Positions 12,704-22,171 of a stretch of 22,483 nucleotides of DNA are shown piece by piece. The position numbers were made by a program, and so were the translations under genes. Origin of the DNA: JAICLL01 sp035252155 (lineage in GTDB: Bacteria > Planctomycetota > Planctomycetia > Pirellulales > JAICIG01). Each line of letters starts with the position of its first letter. Within the stretch, counting starts at the first letter, position 1. The stretch is taken from positions 1 through 22,483 of the forward strand of contig DATFDL010000614.1 of the NCBI GenBank assembly GCA_035252155.1, read 5' to 3'. Under the pieces are notes generated by a model that ran no database searches, was not told where the DNA came from, and saw nothing but the letters and a program-made list of their open reading frames with translations.

Positions 12704-15700
12704 ATGCGAGCTGCTTGGACCATGTTCCGCCGATCGATCTTTCGACCCCGCCTGGTAGCATTGTTCGCCGTGCTCGCCTGCTGCGATCTGGCCGCGGCGC
12801 AGCCACCGAGCTCCGTCGATGTGGCCGGTGGTGTTTATGCGATATTCCAACGCTCGTGCTGGGAGTGTCACGGGCCGCGGCGACAAGAGGGCGAGTTGCG
12901 GCTCGACGTTCGTGAGTCGGCCCTGGCGGGCGGCGGCAGCGGTGCCGTGATCGTGCCCGGTAAGCCGGACGAAAGCGAACTGCTGCGGCGCATCACACTG
13001 CCGGAGGGGCACGACGACATCATGCCGGCCCGTGGCAAGCCGCTTTCGCGAAAGGAGATCGAGACGATTCGGTCGTGGATCGCTGCCGGGGCTGTCTGGC
13101 CCGAAGAACTTCAACGCGCCATGCACTGGGCCTATGTGGCCCCGAAACGGCCGCCACTGCCGCCGGTCGTCGACACCGCCTGGCCGCACAACGCCATCGA
13201 TTACTTCGTGCTGGCCCGGCTGGAAGAGGAGCAGTTGTCTCACTCGCCCGACACCGATCGGGCGACGCTGATCCGCCGCTTGTCGCTCGATCTGGTCGGT
13301 CTGCCGCCGTCGCCGCCCGAGGTCGAAGCGTTTTTGGCCGATCGAAGCGACGATGCGTATGAGCGGCTGGTCGATCGGCTGTTGGCTTCGCCGCAGTTCG
13401 GCGAGCGTTGGGCACGTCCCTGGCTCGATCTGGCTCGATACGCCGACTCCCACGGCTTTCAGCGCGACGACCTGCGCGAGATGTGGCCGTATCGCGATTG
13501 GGTGATTCGGGCATTGAACGACGATATGCCGTTCGATCGCTTCACCGTCGAGCAGATCGCCGGCGATTTGTTGCCCGGCGCGGGCCAATCGCAGCGCGTC
13601 GCCACGGGCTTTCACCGCTCGACGACCACCAACGTCGAAGCCGGCTCCGATCCGGAGGAAACCCGCGTCAATCAGGTGATCGACCGCGTGAACACCACGG
13701 CGGCCGTATGGCTTGGCACAACGCTGGAATGCGCCCAGTGCCACGACCACAAGTACGATCCTTTCACGCAACGAGACTATTACGGGCTCCTGGCGTTCTT
13801 CAACAGCACCGAAATCGAGGCGGATCGCAGCAATCCCAAGGTGCCTGGCTCGATCCGCTTTCTCGGCCCTTCGATGGAGCTTGCCGACCCGGTCGTCGAA
13901 GGTCAGCGGCAGCGGCTCAAAGGCGAATTGGAAGAGCTAGGCCGGGCGATTGCCGCGCGGCGCAGCGAATTGAGCGGCGACCTAGCTGAGTGGGGGGCGA
14001 CGCTGGCCAATGACCTGGAGGGTGCGCCGACGACTCACGTTCTTACGGTGAAAGACTTTCGTTCAGCCGAAGGCGCCTCGCACGAACTCCTCGACGATCA
14101 TTCGGTGTTGTTGCATGGTGAGCCGCCGGAAACCGATACGTACACCGTGGTGTTCGAGACGACACTCCGCGATATTACCGGATTGAAGCTCGAAGCGCTC
14201 ACCGACCCCAATTTGCCTGGCCAAGGACCCGGACGGGGCGATGCCGATCGCCCAAACTTCGTGCTCAACTCGTTCTCGGTCGCGGCGTCGCCGATTGACG
14301 GCACCCGACCGCCGCAGCCGCTGGAACTGGTGGCGCGTGAGGCGAGCTTCGAGCAGGCGAAGTATCCGCTCGCCGATGCGCTGGACGACCAACCGAAAAC
14401 CGGCTGGGCCATTGCCCCGCGGTTCCATCAACCGCACTGGGCCATCTTCGGTGTGACTGCGCCGCCGGGCGACGAGCGCGGAACTCGGCTGACCTTCACG
14501 CTGGTGCAGCAGTTCGGCGCCGGCCGCATCATCGGCCGGCTGCGGCTCTCGGCACTGACGGGCAATGCGGCTGCCGCGACGCTGCCCGCCGACATCGTGG
14601 CCATCTTGAAGACGGCTCCCGACGCTCGCACCGAGGCACAACGCTCGCGACTTCTTGACCTGCGCGTCGAGCGAGACGCCGCGGCCGAGGAGCTACGCAC
14701 TCGTTACGACGCTCTCGAAAAGTCGCTGAATGAACTCAAACCACCGACCGCGCTGGTCATGCGCGAGCTCGACCAGCCACGGGCAACCAGCGTTTTTGTG
14801 CGCGGCGATTTCCATACGCTTGGCGAGCCGGTGTCGCCCGGCGTTCCCCAGGTGCTGCCGCCGCTGCCCGACGGCCCACCGAACCGTCTGACGCTGGCCC
14901 GCTGGCTAAGTGAACGAGACAATCCGCTCACAGCCCGTGTGGTGGTGAATCGTTGGTGGGCCGAGCTGTTTGGTCACGGTCTTGTGACGACGGTCGAAGA
15001 TTTCGGCGTGAAAGGCGAACCGCCGACGCACCCCGAGCTGCTCGATTGGCTGGCCGTCGAACTGATGGACCGCGGTTGGTCGATGAAGAAGCTGCTGCGC
15101 ACCATCGTCACGTCGGCGACGTATCGACAATCGTCACGGACAACGCCGGAGCTGTTGGCGCGCGACGACCGAAACCTGCTCTATGCCCGTGGTCCACGCT
15201 ACCGCCTCGACGCCGAGACGATTCGCGATAGCGCACTGGCGATCGCGGGGCTGCTATCGCTCAAGTCGGGCGGGCCGCCGGTTCGCCCCTATCAACCGGA
15301 CGGGCTGTGGACCAAAGTCGGCGGGGAGCCGTTGGAGTATCTGGTCAGCCCGAACGAGGATCGTTATCGCCGCGGAATTTACGTGGTCTGGAAACGCGCC
15401 TCGCCCTATCCGAGCTTTGTCAATTTCGACGCCACCGCCCGCCTGGCATGTACGGTGCGGCGGTCGCGATCGAATACACCCTTGCAAGCGCTTACCCTGC
15501 TCAACGATCCGGTTTACGTCGAGGCCGCCTTCGCGCTGGCCGAACGCGTGCCGAAGGAAGCGGGCAGTGCTCCGCTCGATGAACAACTGCGCTACGCTTT
15601 CCGCTTATGCCTGGCACGAAATCCCGACGACGCGGAACTGGGCGTCTTGCGACGATTGTACGACATGCAACTCACCGCCGCCCGCGCCGAGCCGGCCACG

Positions 15701-15820
15701 ACCCAACAACTGGCCGAGCACGCCGGCCGCGCCCATCACCAGCGGCTTGACGAGCTTGCCGCCTGGTATGCTGTCGCGACGGCGCTGTTGAACCTCGACG
15801 AAACGGTCACGAAGAACTGA
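12704..15820 (+). CDS. Planctomycete cytochrome C (PSCyt1)-DUF1549-DUF1553 protein
   Basis: A 1038-aa exported protein with a signal peptide at about residues 1-32 (ending AAAQ). A PSCyt1-type heme domain follows with CWECH at C52/C55/H56 and the family sequence GELRLD, IVPGKPDESELLRRI and MPARGKPLS. DUF1549 spans about 150-360 (DYFVLARLEEE, LSLDLVGLPPSPPEV, WARPWLDLARYADS) and contains the second heme-like motif CAQCH at C343/C346/H347 in CAQCHDHKYDPF. DUF1553 occupies about 710-1000 (VVNRWWAELFGHGLV, DVEDFG-like segment, SATYRQSS, LLNDPVYVEAA). Length and order are normal for the planctomycete family, whose biochemical function is unproven but is usually linked to electron transfer in breakdown of complex substrates. 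A second ATG at 12722 would shorten the signal peptide; GGAG before 12704 favours the longer form. The DUF1501 gene starts 7 nt downstream. Confidence 0.95.
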   Translation: MRAAWTMFRRSIFRPRLVALFAVLACCDLAAAQPPSSVDVAGGVYAIFQRSCWECHGPRRQEGELRLDVRESALAGGGSGAVIVPGKPDESELLRRITLPEGHDDIMPARGKPLSRKEIETIRSWIAAGAVWPEELQRAMHWAYVAPKRPPLPPVVDTAWPHNAIDYFVLARLEEEQLSHSPDTDRATLIRRLSLDLVGLPPSPPEVEAFLADRSDDAYERLVDRLLASPQFGERWARPWLDLARYADSHGFQRDDLREMWPYRDWVIRALNDDMPFDRFTVEQIAGDLLPGAGQSQRVATGFHRSTTTNVEAGSDPEETRVNQVIDRVNTTAAVWLGTTLECAQCHDHKYDPFTQRDYYGLLAFFNSTEIEADRSNPKVPGSIRFLGPSMELADPVVEGQRQRLKGELEELGRAIAARRSELSGDLAEWGATLANDLEGAPTTHVLTVKDFRSAEGASHELLDDHSVLLHGEPPETDTYTVVFETTLRDITGLKLEALTDPNLPGQGPGRGDADRPNFVLNSFSVAASPIDGTRPPQPLELVAREASFEQAKYPLADALDDQPKTGWAIAPRFHQPHWAIFGVTAPPGDERGTRLTFTLVQQFGAGRIIGRLRLSALTGNAAAATLPADIVAILKTAPDARTEAQRSRLLDLRVERDAAAEELRTRYDALEKSLNELKPPTALVMRELDQPRATSVFVRGDFHTLGEPVSPGVPQVLPPLPDGPPNRLTLARWLSERDNPLTARVVVNRWWAELFGHGLVTTVEDFGVKGEPPTHPELLDWLAVELMDRGWSMKKLLRTIVTSATYRQSSRTTPELLARDDRNLLYARGPRYRLDAETIRDSALAIAGLLSLKSGGPPVRPYQPDGLWTKVGGEPLEYLVSPNEDRYRRGIYVVWKRASPYPSFVNFDATARLACTVRRSRSNTPLQALTLLNDPVYVEAAFALAERVPKEAGSAPLDEQLRYAFRLCLARNPDDAELGVLRRLYDMQLTAARAEPATTQQLAEHAGRAHHQRLDELAAWYAVATALLNLDETVTKN

Positions 15821-15827
15821 ATTCGCC

Positions 15828-17270
15828 ATGTCGCCCCTCGAAGTCCATCTCCAAAACCTGAATCGCCGTGCCTTTCTCGGCCGATCGGGCTTGTGCCTGG
15901 GCGCGGCGGCGCTCAGCACGCTGTTGAACGACGATCTGGCGATAGCCGATGCGACCGCGAGCGTCGATCCGCTGGCGCCGCGCGCGGGGCACTTGCGTCC
16001 GCGGGCGAAGCACGTCATCTACTTGCACATGATCGGCGCGCCGTCGCAAGTCGATCTGTTCGATCACAAGCCGGAATTGAACGCCCGCGACGGCCAGACT
16101 TGCCCGGAAGAGTTGACGCGCGGCAGGCGTTTCGCCTTTATCGGTGGCGAGCTGAAGCTGGCGGGCTCGCCGTTTCGGTTCGCCCGGCACGGCCAGAGCG
16201 GGCAGGAAATCTCTGAGCTGCTACCGCATCTTGCTGGCATCGCCGACGACGTCTCGGTGGTCCGCTCGTTGCACACTGACGAAATCAACCACGCGCCGGC
16301 CCAGATGTTTTTGCACACCGGCTTCGGCCGCGGCGGAAGGCCCAGCTTCGGCTCGTGGCTGGTGTATGGGCTTGGTTCCGAGAGCCGCGATTTGCCGGCC
16401 TACGTCGTGCTGCAATCTGGCAAGCTGGGAGGCGCCGGCACGTCGCTCTGGTCGTCGGGCTTTCTGCCCAGCGTCTATCAAGGCATTCAGTTTCGCGGCA
16501 GCGGCGATCCGGTGCTCTTTCTGTCGAACCCTCAGGGCCACTCCGCCGCTGATCGCCTCCGGGTGCTCGACGCCGTCCGCACGCTCAATGAGCGGCAGCT
16601 CGCGGTGGTCGGCGATCCCGAAATCGCGACTCGCATTCGGCAGTATGAAATGGCGTTCCGCATGCAGGTCTCGGTGCCGGACCTGGTCGATCTTGACCAA
16701 GAAACCGCCGACACGCTGGCGCTGTACGGCGCCGAGCCGGGCAAGCCTTCGTTCGCCAACAACTGCCTGCTTGCCCGGCGGCTGGTCGAGCGCGGAGTGC
16801 GGCTCGTCGAGTTGTACGACGCCGACTGGGACCACCACTCGGGCCTGGCTCAGCAGCTTCCGACCAAGTGCCGCCAGGTCGATCGAGGCATGGCGGCGCT
16901 GGTCCGCGATCTGAAACAGCGCGGCTTGCTCGACGAAACACTGATCGTCTGGGGCGCCGAGTTCGGCCGTACGCCGCTGCGGCAAGGCATCTCGGGCGAA
17001 GGTGCGAAAACGTCTCCCGGCCGCGATCATCACAAGGACGCCTACTCGGTCTGGCTGGCCGGCGGCGGCGTCAAGCCGGGCGTCTCTTACGGCGAAACCG
17101 ACGATTTTGGCTTCAACATCGCCAAGAATCCGGTGCACGTCCACGATCTGAACGCGACGGTGCTGCACCTGATGGGCTTGGACCACCAGCGGCTGACATT
17201 CAAATATCAAGGCCGCGAATACCGCCTGACCGACGTCTATGGGAACGTTGTGGGCGAGCTACTAGCGTGA
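15828..17270 (+). CDS. DUF1501 family protein with Tat signal
   Basis: A 480-aa protein of the DUF1501 family, distantly related to the alkaline phosphatase/sulfatase fold. The N-terminus NRRAFLGRSGLCLGAAALS has a twin-arginine motif and hydrophobic core, predicting Tat export in folded form. Family hallmarks seen in order are HVIYLHMIGAPSQVDLFDHK, VRSLHTDEINHAPAQMF, GRPSFGSWLVYGLGS, FLPSVYQGI, LVELYDADWDHH, VWGAEFGRTP and GRDHHKDAYSVWLAGGGVK. It follows the PSCyt1/DUF1553 gene by 7 nt, the pairing that recurs throughout planctomycetes, and the two are probably translated from one mRNA and act together. The enzymatic activity has not been established for the family. Confidence 0.95.
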   Translation: MSPLEVHLQNLNRRAFLGRSGLCLGAAALSTLLNDDLAIADATASVDPLAPRAGHLRPRAKHVIYLHMIGAPSQVDLFDHKPELNARDGQTCPEELTRGRRFAFIGGELKLAGSPFRFARHGQSGQEISELLPHLAGIADDVSVVRSLHTDEINHAPAQMFLHTGFGRGGRPSFGSWLVYGLGSESRDLPAYVVLQSGKLGGAGTSLWSSGFLPSVYQGIQFRGSGDPVLFLSNPQGHSAADRLRVLDAVRTLNERQLAVVGDPEIATRIRQYEMAFRMQVSVPDLVDLDQETADTLALYGAEPGKPSFANNCLLARRLVERGVRLVELYDADWDHHSGLAQQLPTKCRQVDRGMAALVRDLKQRGLLDETLIVWGAEFGRTPLRQGISGEGAKTSPGRDHHKDAYSVWLAGGGVKPGVSYGETDDFGFNIAKNPVHVHDLNATVLHLMGLDHQRLTFKYQGREYRLTDVYGNVVGELLA

Positions 17271-17293
17271 ACCGCGATGGCGAGACGAGCACT

Positions 17294-18724
17294 ATGCGAA
17301 AAACCAAAACTTACCTGCTGCTTGTGGTCGCGATGGTTGTGGCCGGCGGCATGCCCGCGTTTTCCGAAGAACCGCCGCCGCCGAATATCGTGCTGATCTT
17401 TGCCGACGACTTGGGCTATGGCGATCTCGGCTGTTATGGCGCCAGAGGTTATAAGACGCCCCATCTCGACCGACTTGCGAAGGAGGGTGTTCGCTTCACC
17501 GACTTTTATGTGGCACAGGCCGTTTGCTCGGCATCGCGGGCAGCGCTGTTGACCGGCTGCTATTCCAATCGCGTGGGCATTCTCGGCGCGCTGGGGCCGA
17601 ACGCCCGGCACGGCATCAACGACCGCGAAACCACGCTCGCCGAGTTGCTCACGAGCCGCGGTTACGCCACGGCCATCTACGGCAAATGGCACCTGGGGCA
17701 CCACCCGCAGTTTCTGCCCACGCGGCATGGTTTCGATGAGTATTTTGGGCTGCCCTACTCGAACGACATGTGGCCCAAGCACCCCGAAAACAAAACCTTT
17801 CCCGATCTGCCGCTGATCGAAGGCCAAAAGACGATCGAGCTCAACCCCGATCAGAGCCAGCTCACCACCTGGTATGCCGACCACGCCGTGAACTTTATTG
17901 AGCGTCATCGCGATCAGCCGTTTTTCGTCTACCTGGCTCACAGCATGCCGCACGTGCCGCTGTTCGTCTCCGAAAAATTCCGCGGCAAAACGCCGCGCGG
18001 ACTGTTTGGCGACGTGATCGAGGAGATCGACTGGTCGGTGGGCCGGGTGCTGGAAACGCTCGATCGGCTGGGCCTCGACGAACGGACGCTCGTGATCTTC
18101 ACGTCCGATAACGGCCCTTGGCTCAGCTACGGCGATCATGCCGGATCGACCGGCGCGCTGCGCGAGGGCAAAGGCACGTCGTTCGAGGGCGGTGTGCGCG
18201 AGCCTTGCCTGATGCGCTGGCCCGGCAAAATCGCGCCGGGCACTGTCTGCCGCGAGCCGGCAATGACCATCGACCTGCTGCCGACGCTTGCCGAACTGGC
18301 GGGCGCCAGCTTGCCCGACGATCGCACGATCGACGGAAGGGATATCTGGCCGTTGATGTCGGGCGAGCCGGGCGCCAAAAGTCCGCACGACGCGCTCTTC
18401 TTCTACTGGGGCGGCGAGCTGCAGGCTGTCCGCAGCGGCCGCTGGAAACTGCACTTTCCTCACGTCTATCGCAGCCTGACCCAGGGCGGCGGCCGCGGCG
18501 GCATTCCGGCGAAGTACGAACAGCGGCGCATCGAGCTGTCGCTATTCGATCTGGAAGCCGATCCGGGCGAAAGCCAAGACGTCGCCGCCGAGCATTCCGA
18601 CGTGGTGAACCGGCTCCAGGCATTGGCCGACCGTGCCCGCGACGACCTGGGCGACACGGCCACCGGGCAGAAAGGCAGAAACATCCGGCCCGCCGGACAG
18701 CTTGGCGCGGCCGAGGCGAAGTGA
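17294..18724 (+). CDS. Secreted arylsulfatase-like enzyme
   Basis: A 476-aa sulfatase with a signal peptide at residues 1-24 (MRKTKTYLLLVVAMVVAGGM, cleaved near AFS). Metal-binding D38 and D39 are in FADDLGYGDLG. The active-site motif CSASRAALLTG has Cys78 in the C-x-[PA]-S-R context, which an anaerobic or aerobic formylglycine-generating enzyme would convert to formylglycine. YGKWHLGH supplies the usual Lys/His pair, and SDNGPW has D272 and N273. All catalytic elements are present, so an active enzyme cleaving sulfate esters, probably of polysaccharides, is expected. An in-frame GTG at 17267 overlaps the DUF1501 stop (GTGA) and would add nine residues before the signal peptide; the ATG is preferred because it opens a clean signal peptide. 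It is the third gene of the cluster. Confidence 0.93.
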   Translation: MRKTKTYLLLVVAMVVAGGMPAFSEEPPPPNIVLIFADDLGYGDLGCYGARGYKTPHLDRLAKEGVRFTDFYVAQAVCSASRAALLTGCYSNRVGILGALGPNARHGINDRETTLAELLTSRGYATAIYGKWHLGHHPQFLPTRHGFDEYFGLPYSNDMWPKHPENKTFPDLPLIEGQKTIELNPDQSQLTTWYADHAVNFIERHRDQPFFVYLAHSMPHVPLFVSEKFRGKTPRGLFGDVIEEIDWSVGRVLETLDRLGLDERTLVIFTSDNGPWLSYGDHAGSTGALREGKGTSFEGGVREPCLMRWPGKIAPGTVCREPAMTIDLLPTLAELAGASLPDDRTIDGRDIWPLMSGEPGAKSPHDALFFYWGGELQAVRSGRWKLHFPHVYRSLTQGGGRGGIPAKYEQRRIELSLFDLEADPGESQDVAAEHSDVVNRLQALADRARDDLGDTATGQKGRNIRPAGQLGAAEAK

Positions 18725-18757
18725 GACAACTTTAATCGGCTTTGACATTCAACTTCG

Positions 18758-18840
18758 GCATGTGGACCAGCCGCCCTCGGCTGGTTCAGTGACGGCGACT
18801 ACGTCGGCGATGCACAGCCAAGGGCGGCTGTGCCACATGC
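18758..18840. repeat. Large near-perfect inverted repeat
   Basis: Arms at 18758-18783 and 18815-18840 are complementary over 26 positions with three mismatches (GCATGTGG, CAGCCGCCCT and GGCTG blocks), spacer 31 nt. Each arm also contains a small CAGCCG/GGCTG self-complement. It lies between the sulfatase and the prolyl isomerase genes and could end transcription in an unusual way or be a dispersed intergenic repeat. No T-run follows. Confidence 0.65.
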
Positions 18841-18922
18841 ATATTCCGGCGATTACCAATCTGAATGTGAAAACCGATCAGGTTGCGGCAAGGTCTCAAT
18901 CAACTAACATAGGAGCTGTTTC

Positions 18923-19627
18923 ATGCACGACAACAATCATTGCCTGGCTGTTCTGCTGGCCGTCACCGTTCTCGTGGTATCGAGTTGCGCGGGAGGCGGA
19001 GAGAAGCAAGCCGAACAGCGGGCCGGAGGTTCGAAAGCCGTGGCCAAACGCAACCCAGCATTGCTCGACCCGTCACTCGCCAAAGAAAAAGCCCCCGACC
19101 AGTTCCAGGCGCGATTCTCGACCACCAAGGGCGACTTCGTCATCGAGGTAACGCGTGAATGGGCGCCGCACGCCGCCGATCGGTTTTATAACTTGGTCAA
19201 GATCGGCTACTTCGACGACTCGGCGTTTTTCCGCAACATCGAGAGTTTCATGGTGCAGTTTGGCATCAACGGCGACCCGGCCGTGAACGAAAAGTGGAAT
19301 CAATCGAATATCAAGGACGACCGCGTCAAGCAATCGAATACGCGTGGATATGTCACGTTCGCACAGAAGCCAACTCCGAACTCTCGCACGACTCAGCTTT
19401 TCATCAACTTCGGCGACAACAGCCAGCTCGACGACCAGCGGTTTGCCCCATTCGGCCGTGTCGTCGAAGGCATGGACGTGGTCGAGTCGCTCTATCAAGG
19501 GTACGGCGAAGGGCCTCCGAGAGGTCGCGGACCCGATCAGGGCCGCATTCAGCAGGAAGGAAACGACTACCTGAAGAAGGATTTTCCAAAGCTCGACTAC
19601 ATCAAAAATGCCACGCTTGAAGAGTGA
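18923..19627 (+). CDS. Cyclophilin-type peptidyl-prolyl isomerase lipoprotein
   Basis: A 234-aa protein. Residues 1-25 form a lipoprotein signal with a hydrophobic core and the lipobox-like VVSSC at about Cys25, so it is probably anchored in a membrane facing the periplasm. From about residue 65 the cyclophilin domain starts with RFSTTKGDFVIEVTREWAPH and continues with ADRFYNLVKIGYFDDSAFFR, FMVQFGINGDP, RGYVTFAQKP, TTQLFINFGDNSQLD and FAPFGRVVEGMDVVESL. Cyclophilins catalyse cis-trans isomerisation of Xaa-Pro bonds and would help fold exported proteins. The usual catalytic Arg of FHR is present (FFRNI), and the common QGG segment is degenerate (QFGINGDP), as in many bacterial members. AGGAG at 18911-18915 is a good ribosome binding site with 7-nt spacing. 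It appears monocistronic. Confidence 0.9.
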   Translation: MHDNNHCLAVLLAVTVLVVSSCAGGGEKQAEQRAGGSKAVAKRNPALLDPSLAKEKAPDQFQARFSTTKGDFVIEVTREWAPHAADRFYNLVKIGYFDDSAFFRNIESFMVQFGINGDPAVNEKWNQSNIKDDRVKQSNTRGYVTFAQKPTPNSRTTQLFINFGDNSQLDDQRFAPFGRVVEGMDVVESLYQGYGEGPPRGRGPDQGRIQQEGNDYLKKDFPKLDYIKNATLEE

Positions 19628-19776
19628 ATGGGGCGACATCTCTTGGCGACCACTCTTCCCTCGCGACGAGCTGTGACTTGACGGTTTTGGTCTGAAGAAT
19701 CTCCGCGGCGATTCGGAGCTGATCTGCGTGTTATGACCAGACGTATCCACTTTGATTGGCTCCGACAGTTTGCCAA

Positions 19777-22071
19777 ATGAAGTTGCTCGCTCGTCTTTGC
19801 GCCGCGATGTTGGCCCTGGTTCCCACGATCGTCCTTGCCGACGATGCTGAGCCGCTTGATGTTTCGATCCGCGCCGCGGACGAGGACTTTCTTCGTCAAT
19901 ATGCCGAGACCTATCGTTTCTCGCTGGGCCGGCCGCGGTCGGCGCAGATGGTGCCCGGCGGCTTGGCGGTCCTGTTCCTGCGTTCGCGGCCGCGATCGTT
20001 TGTTCATGACCTGTACGAGTTCGATTGCCAAACGCAGAGCGAGCGGGTGCTGCTAACTGCGAGTCAGATTCTGCAGGGCAGCGATGAGGTTGGCCAACTT
20101 TCCGCGGAAGAGAAAGCCTTGCGCGAACGGTTGAGGCTGGCGACCCGGGGAATCGCCCGCTTCGATTTGTCCGACGACGGGACGAAGATCTTGGTTCCAC
20201 TGGCAAACCGCCTGTTCGTCATTGAACGAGAAAGCAGCAAAGTTACCGAAGTAAAATCTGCGGCGACGGGCTTTCCGTTCGATCCGAGCTTGTCGCCCGA
20301 TGGTACGCGGCTGGCGTGCGTTCGTGATGGCGAGATTTATGTCACCGATCTGGCCAGCGGCGAAGAGCGCCAGATCACCACGGGCGCCGGCGGCAGCATC
20401 ACCAACGGCACGGCGGAATTCGTGGCTCAGGAGGAAATGCAGCGGGTGCATGGTTATTGGTGGTCGCCCGACAGCCGCTGGATCGCTTTCCAGCAAACCG
20501 ATACGGCGGGAATGGAGACATTCCATATTCTCGATCCGCTCCATCCCGAGCGCGAGCCGGTTGTCTCGCCTTATCCCCGAACGGGTACCAAAAACGCCTC
20601 CGTTCGCCTGGCGATCGCGCCGGCCGCCGGTGGCGAAAGTCGCTGGGTCGACTGGGACGACGAAACATACCCATATCTGGCGAAAGTCGTGTGGCAAGAC
20701 AAGGGACCGCTGACCTTCCTGGTGCAAAATCGCCGGCAGACCGAGGAGATTCTTTACGCCGTGGATGTGCATACGGGCACCCTGACGGAACTGCTGAAAG
20801 AAACCGATCCCGCTTGGATCAACCTCGCTTCGTCTTGTCCGAAGTGGCTGAAGGATGGCAGCGGATTTTTGTGGCTGACCGAGCGGACGGGCGAGTGGTC
20901 GCTCGAATTTCGGTCGCGCCAGGGAAAACTCATTCGCTCGTTAACGCAAAAGGGCTTTGGCCTGATTGACCTGGCGGGCGTCGATGATGCGCGAAACATG
21001 GCCTATGTGACCGCCGGCACCGATCCGACGCAGCAGCATGTTTTTTCGATTTCGCTTGCGGGCGGCGAACCGACGAAGCTCACCTCCGAACCCGGCAACC
21101 ATAGCTTCAGTTTCGGCAAGGCGGCAGGCGGCAAGCCGTCGGGCGGTTATTTACACACTTACAACCTGGCCGACGGACGCACCGGCACGCGGGTCTGCCG
21201 CTCCGACGGCCGCCCGATCGGCGAATTAAAATCCGTCGCGGAAGAGCCGCCGCTGCCTAAGGTCGAACTGCTCACCGTGGGCCGGCGCGCGTTCCGCGCC
21301 GCAGTCGTACGACCCCGGTCATTCGCCGGCGGCATCAAATATCCTGTGATCGTTCACGTGTATGGCGGGCCGCACGCGCTGACGGTCAACTCATCGCCGC
21401 GCGGCAGCGTGTTGCAGCAGTGGCTGGCCGATCAAGGATTCATCGTCGTCTCGCTCGACGGCCGCGGCACGCCGCGCCGCGGACGAGCCTGGGAACGGGC
21501 GATCAAAAACAATCTGATCGACATTCCGCTCGCAGATCAGGTCGCTGGCCTGCAGGCTTTGGGCGAAAAGTACGCTGAACTGGACCTCGCTCGCGTCGGC
21601 ATCACCGGCTGGTCGTTCGGCGGTTATTTTTCGGCGATGGCCGCGATGCGCCGCCCGGACATTTACAAAGCGGCGGTCGCCGGCGCCCCGGTCTGCGATT
21701 TCCGCGACTACGACACTCACTACACCGAGCGTTACATGGGCCTCGTCGACGAAAACCCCTCGGGCTACGAGGCAGCCAATGTCGTCACGTACTGCAAGGA
21801 CCTCTCCGTGCCGCTGCTCATCATCCACGGCACGGCCGACGACAACGTTTACTTCCTTCATTCGCTCAAGATGACTGAAGCCCTGTTTCGCGCCGGCAAG
21901 CGATTCGAGTTCCTTCCGCTGGCGGGCTTCACCCACATGGTTCCGGATCCCGAGGTCACGATCCACCTGCACACTCGCATCGCGGCGTTTTTCAAGCAGC
22001 ACCTGGGGACGCCTGACATCGACCCTAAAGAACGACCCGCGGGTCGGCGCGGCAGCAAGGGACAAAACTGA
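19777..22071 (+). CDS. Dipeptidyl-peptidase IV family (S9B) serine peptidase
   Basis: A 764-aa secreted serine peptidase, close to the typical DPP IV length. The ATG at 19777 opens a signal peptide (MKLLARLCAAMLALVP, ending VLA); an upstream TTG start would add seven residues before it and is less likely. Residues about 50-500 form the beta-propeller, containing the Glu pair E219/E220 in VAQEEMQRVHGYWW that anchors the substrate N-terminus in DPP IV. The C-terminal alpha/beta-hydrolase domain has the nucleophile S613 in GWSFGGY, D688 in HGTADDNVYF and H720 in GFTHMV, a complete catalytic triad. It should release dipeptides after Pro or Ala from peptide N-termini in the periplasm. The 128-nt gap after the isomerase shows no clear promoter. 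Confidence 0.95.
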   Translation: MKLLARLCAAMLALVPTIVLADDAEPLDVSIRAADEDFLRQYAETYRFSLGRPRSAQMVPGGLAVLFLRSRPRSFVHDLYEFDCQTQSERVLLTASQILQGSDEVGQLSAEEKALRERLRLATRGIARFDLSDDGTKILVPLANRLFVIERESSKVTEVKSAATGFPFDPSLSPDGTRLACVRDGEIYVTDLASGEERQITTGAGGSITNGTAEFVAQEEMQRVHGYWWSPDSRWIAFQQTDTAGMETFHILDPLHPEREPVVSPYPRTGTKNASVRLAIAPAAGGESRWVDWDDETYPYLAKVVWQDKGPLTFLVQNRRQTEEILYAVDVHTGTLTELLKETDPAWINLASSCPKWLKDGSGFLWLTERTGEWSLEFRSRQGKLIRSLTQKGFGLIDLAGVDDARNMAYVTAGTDPTQQHVFSISLAGGEPTKLTSEPGNHSFSFGKAAGGKPSGGYLHTYNLADGRTGTRVCRSDGRPIGELKSVAEEPPLPKVELLTVGRRAFRAAVVRPRSFAGGIKYPVIVHVYGGPHALTVNSSPRGSVLQQWLADQGFIVVSLDGRGTPRRGRAWERAIKNNLIDIPLADQVAGLQALGEKYAELDLARVGITGWSFGGYFSAMAAMRRPDIYKAAVAGAPVCDFRDYDTHYTERYMGLVDENPSGYEAANVVTYCKDLSVPLLIIHGTADDNVYFLHSLKMTEALFRAGKRFEFLPLAGFTHMVPDPEVTIHLHTRIAAFFKQHLGTPDIDPKERPAGRRGSKGQN

Positions 22072-22171
22072 CAGAAAAACTGCCGACAGAAAGATGAAGA
22101 ATGGACAATAGGGCTAGACGGCGAGGCTCCGATGGCCGTGTTCCGTCTGGCATGCTGCGACGCATCTGCGG

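Noticed and set aside
12683..13771. 362-aa minus-strand ORF opposite the PSCyt1/DUF1549 gene
   Set aside because: No recognisable motif, and the plus strand has clear heme and DUF motifs over the same bases.
16221..17210. 329-aa minus-strand ORF opposite the DUF1501 gene
   Set aside because: Shadow frame; the plus-strand DUF1501 motifs span the whole region.
16868..17293. Upstream extension of the sulfatase frame
   Set aside because: It overlaps the DUF1501 gene and is Arg-rich shadow sequence; the signal peptide begins at 17294.
17237..18463. 408-aa minus-strand ORF opposite the sulfatase
   Set aside because: Shadow frame; the sulfatase has all catalytic motifs.
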